Under the pieces are notes generated by a model. The model was not told where the DNA came from. It worked only from the letters and a program-made list of their open reading frames with translations, and did no database searches. Shown one piece after another: positions 21,734 to 33,931 of a DNA stretch of 64,000 nt. Origin of the DNA: Costus lasius (lineage: Eukaryota > Streptophyta > Magnoliopsida > Zingiberales > Costaceae); assembly GCA_027563935.2 (NCBI GenBank), contig CM050451.1, positions 103,939,565 to 104,003,564 of the forward strand, given 5' to 3'. Each line of letters begins with the position of its first letter. Within the stretch, counting starts at the first letter, position 1. A program made the translations under genes and the position numbers.

Positions 21734-24700
21734 GCCCCCCACAAACTTAGCGTAGAAGGATGAATGTTATGTTTGGCTAGCAAATGCTGGAACTTGACAC
21801 GTGTGAGAGGCTTCGTGAATATATTAGCAATTTGATCATGTGTGGAGATATAGGAGACAAGAAGTTGCCGCATAGCTACACGTTCTCGAACAAAATGAAA
21901 ATCAATTTCCACGTGTTTAGTGCGAGCATGGAAGATAGGATTAGCATCCAAATAGGTAGCACCAATGTTGTCACACCAAAGAGTTGAAACTTGACTAGAA
22001 GAGAGACGAAGCTCGGTGAGGAGGGATTGGATCCAAATGACCTCTGCAGTAGCATTGGCAAGAGCTTTATATTCTGCTTCTGTGCTTGATCGAGAGACGG
22101 TTTGTTGCTTTTTAGAATTCCAGGATATAAGATTTTTACCAAGAAAGATAGCAAATCCACTAGTTGACCTCCGATCTTCAGGGGATCCTGCCCAATTAGC
22201 ATCACTATAGACATTGAGCGCACGTGATGAAGTACGATATAGAAGGAGACCATGAAGTATGGTGCCTTTGAGAAATCGAAGGATCCGCTTCACCATTTCC
22301 TAATGCAGTGTGGTAGGATTGTGCATAAATTGACAAACACGGTTGACAGCAAATGTGATGTCAGGCTGTGTTATTGTAACATATTGCAATGCGCCGACGA
22401 TACTTCTGTATAGTGTGGGATCTTGGAGGGGTTGATTAGAGGATGGGGTACTAGTTGTAACAGCAATGGGTGTTGAGATCGAACGAGCACCATCCATTTT
22501 AGCACGTTGAAGAATTCCAGTGATGTACTTGCTTCGGGATAGAAGACAACCGTCAGCATGAGAACATATCTCAATACCCAAGAAAAATGTGGCATGGCCT
22601 AGGTCTCGTATGGCAAATTCGTTACCAAGAGATGAAATTAAATCATCTATGAAATGAGCATCAGTGCCAGTAATAAGAATGTCATCTACATAAACAAGGA
22701 TATAGATCATTAAGGATGATCTACATAGATAGAATAATGATGTATCAGTCTTGGAGCCAGAGAAGCCTTGAATTTGCAGCCAACTACTCAAACGTTGAAA
22801 CCAAGCTCTTGGTGCTTGATGAAGACCATATAGTGAGCGCTGAAGATGACAAACATGATCCGGAAATTGGGGATGTTGAAAACCAGGTGGTTGGTCCATA
22901 AACACTGTCTCTTCAAGGTTGCCATGTAAAAAGGCATTAGAGACATCTAATTGACGAATAGGCCATTTGGAGCTAACTGCTATGGAGAGCAATAGGCGAA
23001 CAGTAGTTATTTTTACTACAGGACTGAAAGTATCATGAAAATCAATACCATGTTGTTGACCAAAACCCTTTGCGATGAGGCGAGTTTTATGTCTTTCAAT
23101 GGTTCCATCGGCTTTATACTTCAAACGAAAAACCCATTTACAGCCAATGATGTTCATAGATGGCTGCCGTGGAACAAGAGTCCATGTATTATTACGTAGA
23201 AGAGCATCAAACTCAGTGGCCATGGCCATTCTCCATGCAGGATCTTTGGTTGCTTGAGAGAAACATGTCGGTTCAGTTGATGATAAGGAGGCTGCCAATG
23301 CTTGTGGTAGATGATACTTTGTTGTTTGTATAGGAGCCATGCTTTTATAAATGTCTTGAATTGATCTGGTGCGACGAGGAGGTGTATCACTATCTAGAGA
23401 TAATGAAGTACTAGGAGAAGAATGTGCCATTTCCAAAGAAGGGGCATCATTTGAAGATTGAGAATTTGCCTCATTTGATAAACTGTGGTTGGAAGAAGGC
23501 GCATCAACAAAAGAGGATGCATATGGAGAGTCAGCTTCTTCTAAGATATTTGGGTTGGAAGAATTTGTATCATTCGCAGAAGATGATGCAACATTCGGGT
23601 TGGTGTTGTGCATTGGAGTTGGCGCCGCTCCAAGAATTCCGTGATAAAATGTAGTTGAAGATATTGGTGAGCTTGTATGGGAAGAAGCATTATCCTTGGC
23701 TGCAAAGGGAAAGATAGATTCATCAAAAGCAACATGCCGAGAAACATATATCTGCCCGGTCGGTATATGTAAACAACGGTAACCATGATGCAAATTACTA
23801 TAGCCAAGAAAAACACATAATAAGGAGCGAGGTTGTAGTTTGTGTTTGGAGTATGGGCGTAGCCAAGGGTAGCATGCGCAACCAAATGTACGTAGGAACT
23901 GATAATTTGGAGAACGATTGTAAAGAATTTCAAGCAGACTTTTGTGGCGAAGTATAGGTGTAGGAAAATGGTTGATGAGGTAGACAGCAGTGGAGACCGC
24001 ATCATCCCAATATTGTGTAGGAACTGAAGCATGACGCATTAGAGCAAGAGCGGTTTCAATAATGTGTCTATGTTTTCGTTCAGCTGAGCCATTCTGTTCT
24101 GGAGTATGAGGGCAAGATACACGATGAGTAATGCCGTTGAGATGAAGATGACGATGGAGACCTTGAAATTCGCCGCCCCAGTCAGAGTGAAAAGACAAAA
24201 TCGGCCTACCGAAGTGAAGTTCGACATGTTTTTGAAAATGACAAAAGATATCGATAAGATCTGATTTACGTCGCATAGGAAAAAGCCAAGTAAATTTACT
24301 AAAATGATCAACAAATGAAACATAGTAAGAAAATCCATTAGATGATAAAATAGGCGCTGGCCCCACACGTCTGAATGTATGATTTCAAGAGGAAATGAAG
24401 ATGCAGAAGTAGAGGAAATAAAAGGAAGCTTATGACTCTTTGCTTCCATACATGCATGACAACACGATGCTATATGCTTATAAGTGACTGGAAGTCCATG
24501 CTTATTGATGACTTGATGCACAATGCGTAGAGAAGGGTGGCCAAGACGGGCATGCCATGAAGATGCACTATGAAGTTCTCCAAGGTGTATAGCCGGAGAT
24601 GGTGATGATATGTGATAAAGATTATTTCTAATTCCGCCCTTGAGAAGAGTCGACCCTATGGCGCGATCCTTCACCAAACAGTCATATGGATGAAATTCAA

Positions 24701-26134
24701 AATAAACATTATTATCAAGAGAGAATTGACGAACAGAAAGAAGATTTTTTGTAATGGCAGGGACATGTAGGACATTGTGCATGTGTAAATTACGAGTGGG
24801 AGAAGATAAATATGTGTTTCCAAGGTTAGTAATTTGCAAACCTTGTCCATTGCCGATATTCACAGTGTCAGATCCTTGATATGGCATAAGATCAGATAAA
24901 CATTCTGGTCAGGTGTGACATGGTGTGTAGCGCCCGAATCTGGATACCAAGATTGAGAGGAATATGCATCATTAGTATGCGAAGCAATTGACAAAATATT
25001 GTGAGCTTGTGCATGTTGATTGTGAAAAGGGGCAGTTGACATTATGTTGTGAGCTTGTGTATTGTGATGTTGAGGTGGGCGCCATGTTGTATTGTTTTGA
25101 GAAAAGCCGCCTGTAAAGTTAGTATCATAGCGTTTGTAGCATTGATGAGCATAGTGACATGCAGTAAGGCAGATCTGGCATCTTCCTGGGTTGCGTCCAC
25201 GACCTCGACCGCGGCCTCGGCCCAGGCCTCCACGATTATAAGTGCGCCCTCGATTGGATGAGGTTGTTGAGTTGATAGTAGGAAAAATATTATCGGATCT
25301 GCGCATGCTTTGGAGTTGCAATAGACGTTTGTGAGAAGAAAGCATGCCGTGAACTTGATCAACAGTAAAATCGTCAAGACAAGTGGTAATGGCTGGAATA
25401 AAGTTATCATAAGAAGGCCCCAAACCAGCAAGAATATACATCAGAATGTCCGGATCAGAAACTGGATGGCCAATTGCAGCAAGACTATTGACTATGTTCT
25501 TAATATTTTGCATGTAATCGTCAATAGAACTATCGCCTCGTTGAATTGAATGTAATTGGGCTTTTAATTGAAGTATACGAGCCCTTGAATGTGATGAAAA
25601 AGCTCGAGCAAGAGCTTCCCATACAGCATGGGAAGAATCAAGACCAACAGTTATTGGAAGAAAAGATTCAGATATAGTAGATAGGAGCCATGTCAATATT
25701 ATTTGATCCTTTTTGATCCAATTGCAATAATTGGGATCATCTTGTGGAGGACATAAGATTGTACCATCAATAATACCAATCAAATCGTGAACTCGTAATA
25801 TAGGTAAGAGTTGTGTTTTCCATAGTAAAAAATTATCTCGTGTCAATTTGATGGGTTGAAAAGATATACCGCTAGTTGAAAGAGCAGTAGAGAGGTTTGT
25901 CGTCTCGGTTGGTACCGTTGAATAAATGTTGCTCGAGTTGATTTCAGACATTGCTGCTGCTACAAGAGACGGTGCGAGAGATTTTGACACTATAGGAAGA
26001 GCCAAGCGATGCTGCAACAATAGAAAGGCCGAAGAACAGGACGTGGAAGCAGGATATGCTGTCGCTGAGAGCCGTCGGGAGATCAGGAGTGTAGAAGACT
26101 TGTGGAAAACGAAGCCAACGAATGGAAGTCTCAC
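21734..26134 (-). pseudogene. Copia gag-pol of the antisense element, two frameshifts and one stop
   Basis: Read on the minus strand. Gag runs from about 25950 (MSEINSSN) and ends with a CCHC knuckle (CQICLTACHYAHQC). The protease motif DSGATHHVTPD follows, and a frame change occurs near 24870-24890. GAG-preintegrase (WHARLGHPS) and the start of integrase follow, with a second frame change near 24360 just after HSDVWG. The next frame (24366-22300) carries the integrase core (PEQNGSAERKHRH) and RT with the YVDD box at 22679-22693. A TAG at 22300-22302 sits where Trp is usual before the next segment ([10 protein letters not shown]). RNase H ([20 protein letters not shown]) runs to about 21658 and reads into the LTR. 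The lineage looks Ale/Retrofit-like, tentatively. Confidence 0.92.
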
Positions 26135-26190
26135 TGGTTACCACCGTCGAGGAAGAAGACGTCACAATCACACGTCTGCCTCTGATACCA

Positions 26191-26407
26191 TGAAAGAACC
26201 GAGAAGAAGAGTATTATGAAAGAACAGAGAAGAGTATTGTGACATAGAAGAGATTGAATGGAAATTGTATTTCTCGTTATCTTTGATTACAGTATGTGCA
26301 CTCTATTTATAATACAGCACTGTCTACAACTATGGTAAAGAATTGATATATGTGGAATGAATCAATCTTTGCTATCCGATTGATTCGTTCCACTAATGTC
26401 GCTAACA
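26191..26407 (-). repeat. 5' LTR of the antisense copia element
   Basis: 217 bp, TGAAAGAACC to GCTAACA on the plus strand, adjoining the primer-binding site complement. Nearly identical to the other LTR outside the indels. Confidence 0.9.
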
Positions 26408-26927
26408 CTGTGAGCCCCGTGCTGTTCAAGGGCGGCATGGGTTGCGGCGAGTGCTACAAGGTGCGTTGCCTCGACGCCGCCATCTGCTCCTGCAACGCCG
26501 TCACCGTTATCGTCACCGACGAGTGTCTCGGCGGGTACTGCGCCGCCGGCCGCACGCACTTCGACCTCAGCGGCGCCGCCTTCGGCCGCATGGCTGTCGC
26601 CGGCGAGGGCGGCCAGCTGCGTGACCGCGGCGAGATCAACGTCATCTTCCACAGGTAAAAAAATTACTCAACGGCCGACAATTAACAATACAACAGATTA
26701 TCACGTAGGAGCGGCACTAATTTTAAGTCCAGGACTCCATGCAAGTACCCCGGCAAGAACATCGCCTTCCATGTCAATGAAGGCTCCACCAACTACTGGC
26801 TGTCGCTTCTCGTGGAGTTTGAGGATGATGATGGAGATATCGGATCGATGCACATTAAACAGGTAAAAGCTTAATTCCATTCGTCGTCTCTTCCTCTCTC
26901 AATTGCTTCAATTAAGTTGCTAGCGGC

Positions 26928-27412
26928 TAGGGATGGCAACAAGGCGGGTCGAGGTCGGGTTTTGCCATCCCCGACTTCCCCAACCCCGTCCCTGAACCCG
27001 ACGGGTTTAGAAAACCCTGCCCCACACCCGACCCCGCGGGGAAACCTGACCCCGCCCGACCTAAAAAATAAATATATATATTATAAATAATATTTTAAAA
27101 TTAATTTGCATTCTTTATTCATAATATATAAATAAAAAAATATTTTACATAAACTATATCATCATTTCTACATAAATTATTAAAATTTAATAACTAGGTT
27201 ATAACTTATATGAGGTAAATTTGTTATTTTAATAATCGGGGCGGGTTCGGGGTCGGGTTCGGGGCGGGTACCTAAATTCCCATACCCGACCCTGACCCGA
27301 CTATACCCCCGTCGGGTTTTCCCTGAACCCGACCCGACCCCCAGTCAACTCGGGTTTTTCCCGTTGACTTCGGGTCGGGTCGGGTCGGGGATGAGGTTTT
27401 ATGCCATCCCTA
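26928..27412. mobile_element. Non-autonomous hAT-type element with GGGTCGG array in expansin intron 3
   Basis: Both ends start TAGGGATGGCA, and a perfect 8-bp duplication CTAGCGGC (26920-26927, 27413-27420) flanks the 485-bp element. The ends are rich in CGGGTC, GGGTCGGG and CCCGACCC, with an AT-rich centre. No coding capacity. Its right end is clearly similar, in inverse orientation, to the left end of the element at 54942, so these two are one family. Confidence 0.92.
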
Positions 27413-27973
27413 CTAGCGGCATGAACCAGCAAACATGCATGAGACCACAATCCTGCTCTAAGTATCATGCTTTCTCTTCCCCTTCTTTCTAAATTTGATC
27501 GGCATAAAGTTCACATTTTTATAAGCATAAAAGCCGAGACACATGATCCAGTGTCAGGTGCCTGCCTCCCACTTTAAGATCTGCACAATTCTTCAAAGAA
27601 GCCAGGGATCTTGACCTCACCTCTGACTTTTGTTTAGTATCTAATGAAATAAATCGTAATCCTAGTGGCGTTCCAACTTTATTCCTCTTCCAAATCCTCG
27701 GCCTAATTACAATCTCACTTTTGGATGGCTGGCCCCGCACGAGACAATTCGTTCAATCATTCATAATTGGTGTCGCAGGCGAACTCTGCGCAGTGGCAGG
27801 AGATGAAGCACGTGTGGGGAGCCAATTGGGTGATCGTCGCGGGGCCCCTGCACGGCCCCTTCTCAGTGAAGCTCACCACTCTGACCTCCGGGAAGACTCT
27901 CTCGGCCCGGGATGTGATTCCGAGAAACTGGACTCCCAAGGCCACCTACGCCTCGCGCCTCAACTTCTTCTGA

Positions 27974-30590
27974 TTGACTTCACAGACATGTTTGCGTTTG
28001 TGTGTGTTTCGAGGTGAGTGAGAGTGTGTAAATGCCACATGTAGCCCTCTCCGAAGCGGAGAGAGAGCGCTTCATAAAAATTTTAGGACCGCATTTGAAG
28101 AAACATTGGACGGGATCCAAGAATTAGTCCGGTGTGCATGAATAAGAAAGGTCACTTCCTCCTCCCAGTGTGATTAATTCCTCAGTTTAATGGCAAGCTG
28201 TAATAGTTGACTGTTGTACCTGTGACGGGGTTTCGGTTCACAATTCTGATTTAATTGGGTATCACTGGTGTGGAAAGGAAAGAGAAAAGGAGGACTGAGT
28301 AATAAATACCATGTTGATTTTTAGATATAACTGAACAATCAATACCATGTTGATTTTTATACTCAAGCAATAAATAGTTTGAAAGTAATAAATGCCAATT
28401 TTATTTAAATAAATATATAATATTATAAACATATTAGATGGGAAAGTCTCTCTAAGTAAGCTCACCGAACTTAATAAAATTTTAATGCAGACGAAGCATG
28501 ACAAATGATGGTGTTTCTTAGTCCCCTAGAGTTGAGGTTGACATGAGTCCATAAGGCGAGGGTCAAGCCAAAAGTATTGAGCATAGAGTTATGCACGTGG
28601 ACATGCGGGGACTCAACTCAAGGATCAAGAGTTGTGCGTGTGTATATGAAGCATGTGCTAGACCGAGTCACTCAGTCCCTAACTTGGTGTGGTATGAGTT
28701 GGCAAATGTACCAAGTGATGTAGGCAAGCGTCGCGACCTAAGGAGGTACTAGTGGAGTTTAAGGTTACCCTAAGCTCCCAACACTCAAACACATTGATGG
28801 CATGATTTATGTTTACCACCCCCACCACCAAGTGTGGCACCAAATCGATCCCAACTGTGGTGTGTGTGTTTTGATTTTGAAGAAACACTGGCTAGGGATG
28901 AAATAAGGCATCGACCTCAAGCTTACTTGGCAGCTTGAGTGAGCCTAGGGTCCAAATGCAATCTAGCCCTTAGTGGAAGAGGTCACCTGAGTCATAATAG
29001 GCAAGGGTGACGATAGCTAGAATCTTTCCTTTTTAGCACATGGGGTGGAGGCCAAATCAAGCAAGTGGCGCTGTGGCCTGGGTCTAGCATTCACTCACCT
29101 TTGTGTGGAGGGGCGCTGGCAACAACGACAATGAGATTTGGCCACTTGGTGACAATCGGACAGTACCGAAACCCCATCCCCCTCGATGAGACCTTGACGA
29201 GAACGAGATTTGCTCGTGGACTTATTGGCAAGGGGGAGAGGAGGAGCAGTGGAGGAGCAGTGCTTTGTGGTAAGGAGGAGAGGTCTCCTCTTCTCTAGCA
29301 CCAAAGGCTAGACACAGGAGTGGGACGGATCTCATTGTTCTTGGTCCATGCACGTTGGTTGTCCACTCGGTCCTTGTTATAGCTCGATTCTGGTAGACTC
29401 AACTAGGGTTCAAAGTGGTGACAATGACATGCTCCTCCCGATCTCCTTGGCCTTGGGTCAATGTGCTTCTATAAGGCTGTGTGTGTTTCACTGGATCCTT
29501 GTGAACAAAATCAAGCTAACTCCAGATTTGAGCGCGACATTCTTGCTAGCAATGAGCTTCACCGGCAACAGCCTCCAACCGACTCTAACCCTCCTTAGTG
29601 ACGGATAGAAGGGAAGCACGCTTGAGCTTGTGGAGTGAGGAATGCTTTGAATATATCTCGACCCCTTGGATTTATTATACCAAGATTTCTTGTGTGTAAT
29701 GGTGGTAGGTGTTCTTGCTACCAGCCGGAAACTTACTATTGTATTTCTACTGGTTGGTTCTCTTGTGCATGCCTATGTCTAGGCCATTGTTGTGAACTAT
29801 GTGCTTATGTGTAGGGCGCTTGTGCTTCGAAGGTTCATATTCATAATGTGACGACACCCTTGAAGGTGTCCTGAGCGTCACAACTTAATCATGCTTGCTC
29901 TCGGACATGCATGTCGATAGTCTTGAAGGTGTCAAAGCATCATCTTCTTGTGGTTTTGTGTAAGGCTATGTCAATGCCTTAATAGCCATCTTTGTATCAT
30001 GAGGAGTGCGAGTTGAGGGTTATACTTTTGTGGGTATTGAGTGTTGGGTGAGTCACCTACACTTAGGCGCAAGTGTACGGGATGTAACATTGTAAGCAAG
30101 ATTATGGAGGGGTGGTTTCACTTAACATCTCATTCGTGTGAGTTGAGGTTCTGTCGAGCGTCTTGGGAGCTTCTACATCTGGATAACAAAGGGTCTGGGC
30201 GAGCACAGGGAGTGTCAAACCCATCTCCGATTCTTATCTCGAAACTACCAAAGTTGAGAAAATCCATCCTAAACCAAATCCTGTAGTAAAATCCAAGCGA
30301 CACGAGCATGAGTGGACACGCACACTGGGTGATCAACGTGAGCAAGAGTGGGATGGCGACCAGTGTGAGCACGAGTAAAGCAACAATAGTGTAGGGGAGT
30401 AGAGGGAGGGTGTGAGGGGGAGAGGGAGAGAAGGGAAAAATTCACAAGGTGGAGAGGGAGAGAAGGGAGATGGAAGTTGGAAGGGGAGCAAAAAGATGAG
30501 AGAGGTGAGAGGGAGGGGAAGGAATAAGTTAGCGTAAGGGTTAGAATTTTATTATTTTAGTTTAAGGGTATGTTTATTTTTTTTTTTTAG
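27974..30590. other. Expansin 3' flank and intergenic sequence
   Basis: The first few hundred bases are the probable 3' untranslated region. The rest (28.5-30.4 kb) has no recognised gene. A block near 29852-29940 (CTTGAAGGTGTCCTGAGCGTC) resembles the reverse complement of 18541-18630, so both may be remains of the same repeat. Confidence 0.4.
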
Positions 30591-30758
30591 GCGGGGCAAG
30601 TTTGGGATTGGGTTTTGGGGTGGGGGTAGTGAAAATTCCATACCTAATCTTGACCCAACTTATATAAGTTGGGTTGTACCCGAACTCAACTCGAGCCTCG
30701 ATCAACTCAAGTTTTCCTCAATCAAATCAGGGGTCAGGTTAGGTCAAATCATCTCTAC
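30591..30758. mobile_element. Decayed right half of a GGGTCGG-type hAT element
   Basis: Collinear with about 27236-27412: a G-rich start, CCATACC-TAATC-TTGACCC, a GGGTT/CAACTC segment, then GGTCAGGTTAGGTCAAATCATC. Most CG dinucleotides of the younger copy appear here as TG or CA, as expected from long methylation. Ends and target duplication are no longer clear. Confidence 0.6.
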
Positions 30759-31900
30759 TCTCAACTTAAGATTCTAACTAGTTGAATAGCGCATTAGCGT
30801 ACGGTATTGGACTTAGAAAGGAGTTCTATTGTAGATTAATTATCTAGATAAAAGAAAAAAATTTACTCCTAGGTGTTTTAGGAAGGCTGTGTAAAAATAT
30901 TATTTATAAATAAAATATTATATACATACTATGAAACTATTACATATATTAATTAATTATATTATTTTTTAAAAAATAATTAATTTGTAATCAATTTTTT
31001 TAAAATATGACTATTTAATTTATATAATTATTATATATTTTCTTAATTAAAAATATATTATTTTATTTAGAACTTAAATTAATATTTTAAATTTTGGTAT
31101 TTTTATTGATAATAATTTTTATTTTTATTTATGAATGTAACTTTTAATTATTTCACTACTATTAGAAGATAATTATATATTTTATTAAAATAGTATAAAT
31201 TTATATAATAAAAATAAGCTACCTTATTACGTTATTAAAATTTAAATATATAATTTTTGGGGCTCACATTTTTTTTAGACTACTTAACATTATATAATAT
31301 TTTAAATTATATACTTAGTTTAACCATATTAAATTTATAGTCAATTAATTTAATTACTAAAGACCTTAGTTAGTAATAACATGGTATTGGAGGCGAACCC
31401 GCACTCATTATTTTAATATGCCTATGTGTAAAAAAGTATAAAATTAAATTTTATATAAGTAATATTTTATTTATAGACTAGAATCTATTTATACTCTACG
31501 AACTACAGCCCAATTCGCAAAGCTCAGTAAAATCAGCCCATCGGTTATAAAATATAACATAAACAATAAAATTACAAAAAAAAAAAAAAAAACCTAATGC
31601 AAACGCTTTTTGTGATTGATATTATGGAATGATCTATAGCTTTTGTAGTGCTCAATAGGGTTTTCGGCTTTGTTCAGATATGTCAAATGCTTTGTATTCG
31701 ACGTGCATATGCTATTAACTAATTTGAATCTTACATCGAATTGTTCAAAACAGTTGTGATTTTGAACATTACAGCTTAGGCTTGTACCCTTTGATGTGAA
31801 CATTAGGTTAAGTGCAGACAAACTTGAAATAATAAGCATGATATTTTTTTCTTTAGTGCAATGAATTTTGATGGAAGAAGATGATACTTATCTAAGTTCT
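30759..31900. other. AT-rich intergenic sequence
   Basis: Very AT-rich with many short poly-A and poly-T runs. No coding frame or element boundaries recognised. Confidence 0.4.
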
Positions 31901-32130
31901 TTGGGTCGTGTCGAGTTGGATTTGTAAGTGACATCATAAATATGTTATTTGGGTCATGTCAAATCACAATTAATACTTCACCCGTTTATTAAATGGGTTA
32001 CTCGGTTGTGCTAGGTTGACCTGTGTGTCGTGTTTGGGTTCTACCTCTTGACCCAATTAATTAAACTGATTATGTTTAGGTTAGACTATTTGGGTCACGG
32101 GTTGTGTTCGGGTTAGACTATTGGCTATAC
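31901..32130. mobile_element. Relic with GGGTCGTGT/GACCC words, probably hAT-type simple-repeat element
   Basis: Repeated variants of GGGTCGTGTCG, GGGTTACTCGG and TTGACC in both orientations resemble the GGGTC-rich hAT-type elements but with a different word. No clean TIR or duplication was found, so the boundaries are approximate. Confidence 0.4.
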
Positions 32131-32308
32131 TGCCGAATTCTAAGTCATTGTTGCTGAGTTGACGTCAGTGGACTATGCCGCCTGTCTTTTTTGTACTTTT
32201 GATTAGCTCTTTCCTTTGTTTCAGGCTTTGAGTTCCCTTTGTTTCTGTTTGCATCTGCCCTCTATGGTTCGATGGCAATAGAGATAATAGATTATCTCAA
32301 AAGAGAAC

Positions 32309-33730
32309 TGATGGAGGCCCAAGACCCACGCAACGAAAATCAACTAGAACTCGGAAGAAGCCCGCGAGATATGATTCTTCCTAAAATCCATCATCCTTTT
32401 GTGCTATTTCTGCATCCAGCTTTTTGCTATGCCGAAAGAGGAAATGGCAGGGGACAACCAGCTTGCGTGAAGGAAGCAACGTCTGCAACCTGCGTGCAAC
32501 GCCTATTTTGGTTTCTTTCTCCCCTATCTATAAGTTGTACTCTTCCGTGTAATGCTGGGTAGACTTGGATTAATGAAATTTGCCTTCTTCTCAACTCTCT
32601 GGTGCTTGTGTCGCCGTCTCCTCTGTCGCCCCTCCTGATTCCAAGTCTCGCTGAGTCGCCAACCCATAGCCACTACCTTCCGATCCCTTCTCCATGTGCT
32701 ACACTCCGCCGTTCCCTCCTCCTCAGTGAACCCACCCTCCTTCGAAGCTCCCGACCTCGCCCCTACGTCTCCGTCGTCCCGTCACCTTCTGGAGCCGAAG
32801 ATGAGGGCCTGAGCTCGGGAAGAAACGGAAGGTAGCTTGTCCGTTTTTGTCCAGTGGAGGTTCGGTCAGCCCCGACCGCCCTGTCCTGGTCCGTCGCTGC
32901 TGCTTCCCGTCGCACGCCCCTGTTCCGCGCACTAAAGCGGCGACAACGACCCACTCTTGCCGCTGAGAGTTCGAGTCCTGCAGGGGGGTTTCGCCAGCGC
33001 CTCCCAGACCGTCAGCGACGCCGGAGGTGGTCTTCCCTCCCATCGGAGCCGCCAAGGTGGAGACTCGTCTCCCACAGTCACCCCCAGCCCCGCTGTTGAC
33101 CTGTTTCCAGACCCGGCGCCCTATTCACCAGAATCATCTAAGTCTTTCTTTAAGCGTGAAACTTCCATTTGCTTGATAAGTAGCTGCACTCACACTTCAT
33201 TTGGACAGATGCGTTGATGGCATGAAATGTCCGTGACTGACTCTTCTGAAATTGGATTCTACCAGCCCCTTCTTCTTCCCTCGTTATAGCTAGTCCTTGA
33301 TCTGTTAGCAAGGGAATTTGGAGGCGTAACCTCGCCCTTTCTCCAATAGCTGTAATCGGCCTCTTAATATTTGTTCTTAACTCACCCACGCCTGTGTGGG
33401 ATGCTGTAATGATATGGTTGTAAGCTCATAGGGCCCTACTTGCCTGCATTTCCGCCATTGGACCGGTGAAGAATGGGAAGGTACATCCCTTCTATTCTCA
33501 AGGGGCGCGAGGTGAGATTTCTTCAAGAATTTATCGTTTACCGCTTTCCTAGAACAGCATGCTTAAATTTATCGCTTCCCTTAGACTTGCATGAGTAAAT
33601 TCGATTTTCTATATAAAATACAAAAAAAATTAGTTTACTAAACGCGTTAGCTTAATTCGATTTTCTTAATCTAGCTAATACAAAAGTTATTTCAAAGGGC
33701 GTTGTTTGCATGTTAGCTCACCCTACATCA
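32309..33730 (+). repeat. 5' LTR of the outer gypsy element
   Basis: 1422 bp, followed by a tRNA-Met-type primer site TGGTATCAGAGC at 33733-33744. Open frames inside it are compositional. Confidence 0.9.
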
Positions 33731-33931
33731 GTTGGTATCAGAGCTTAGGCTCCTTAGTTTAGATTTTAAACCTCAAAACTTATTTTCTAAATTCTAAGGC
33801 GATTTTGGAACTAGGTTGTTTGAAACAGAACTTGCATTATCATAATTGATTAGGTGCATTGTTTTCAAATTTATAAACTTTTCAAAATCATGCATACCCG
33901 ATCTAAAGCCCCACAATAACCTAATTCACCT

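Larger units (their letters stand above)
21457..26407 (-). mobile_element. Ty1/copia retrotransposon, antisense within expansin exon 2
   Basis: LTRs at 21457-21733 and 26191-26407 and a perfect 5-bp duplication CTGTG (21452-21456, 26408-26412) define a 4951-bp element on the minus strand. The primer site is the complement of GCCTCTGATACCA at 26178-26190, and the polypurine tract is the complement of GCCCCCCACAAA just inside the other LTR. Gag, protease, integrase, RT and RNase H occur in copia order. Coding is broken by two frameshifts and one nonsense codon, so this copy is defective. Confidence 0.94.
21158..27973 (+). pseudogene. EXPB: Beta-expansin, four exons, exon 2 split by a reverse copia element
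   Basis: Expansins are secreted proteins that loosen cell walls. Exon 1 (21158-21302) encodes a signal peptide and HPATATWYSNPEGDGSDG. Exon 2 starts near 21379 (ACGYGSLVDVRPMRARVGAV), is cut at 21456 by the transposon and resumes at 26413-26654 (SPVLFKGGMGCGECYKVRCL, the HFD motif at 26557-26565). Exon 3 is 26733-26862 (RTPCKYPGKNIAFHVNEGST). Exon 4 is 27779-27973 (WGANWVIVAGPL ... KATYASRLNFF, stop 27971-27973). Together they give the double-psi barrel and C-terminal CBM63 domain. Introns 2 and 3 follow GT-AG in consistent phases. Exon 1 leaves one base over, and every nearby AG acceptor gives exon 2 the wrong phase, which suggests an additional one-base loss. Intron 3 also holds a hAT element. 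Codons are strongly GC-rich. Confidence 0.93.

Noticed and set aside
26362..26652. Antisense 96-codon frame across the LTR and expansin exon
   Set aside because: Shadow of the GC-rich expansin exon 2 on the opposite strand.
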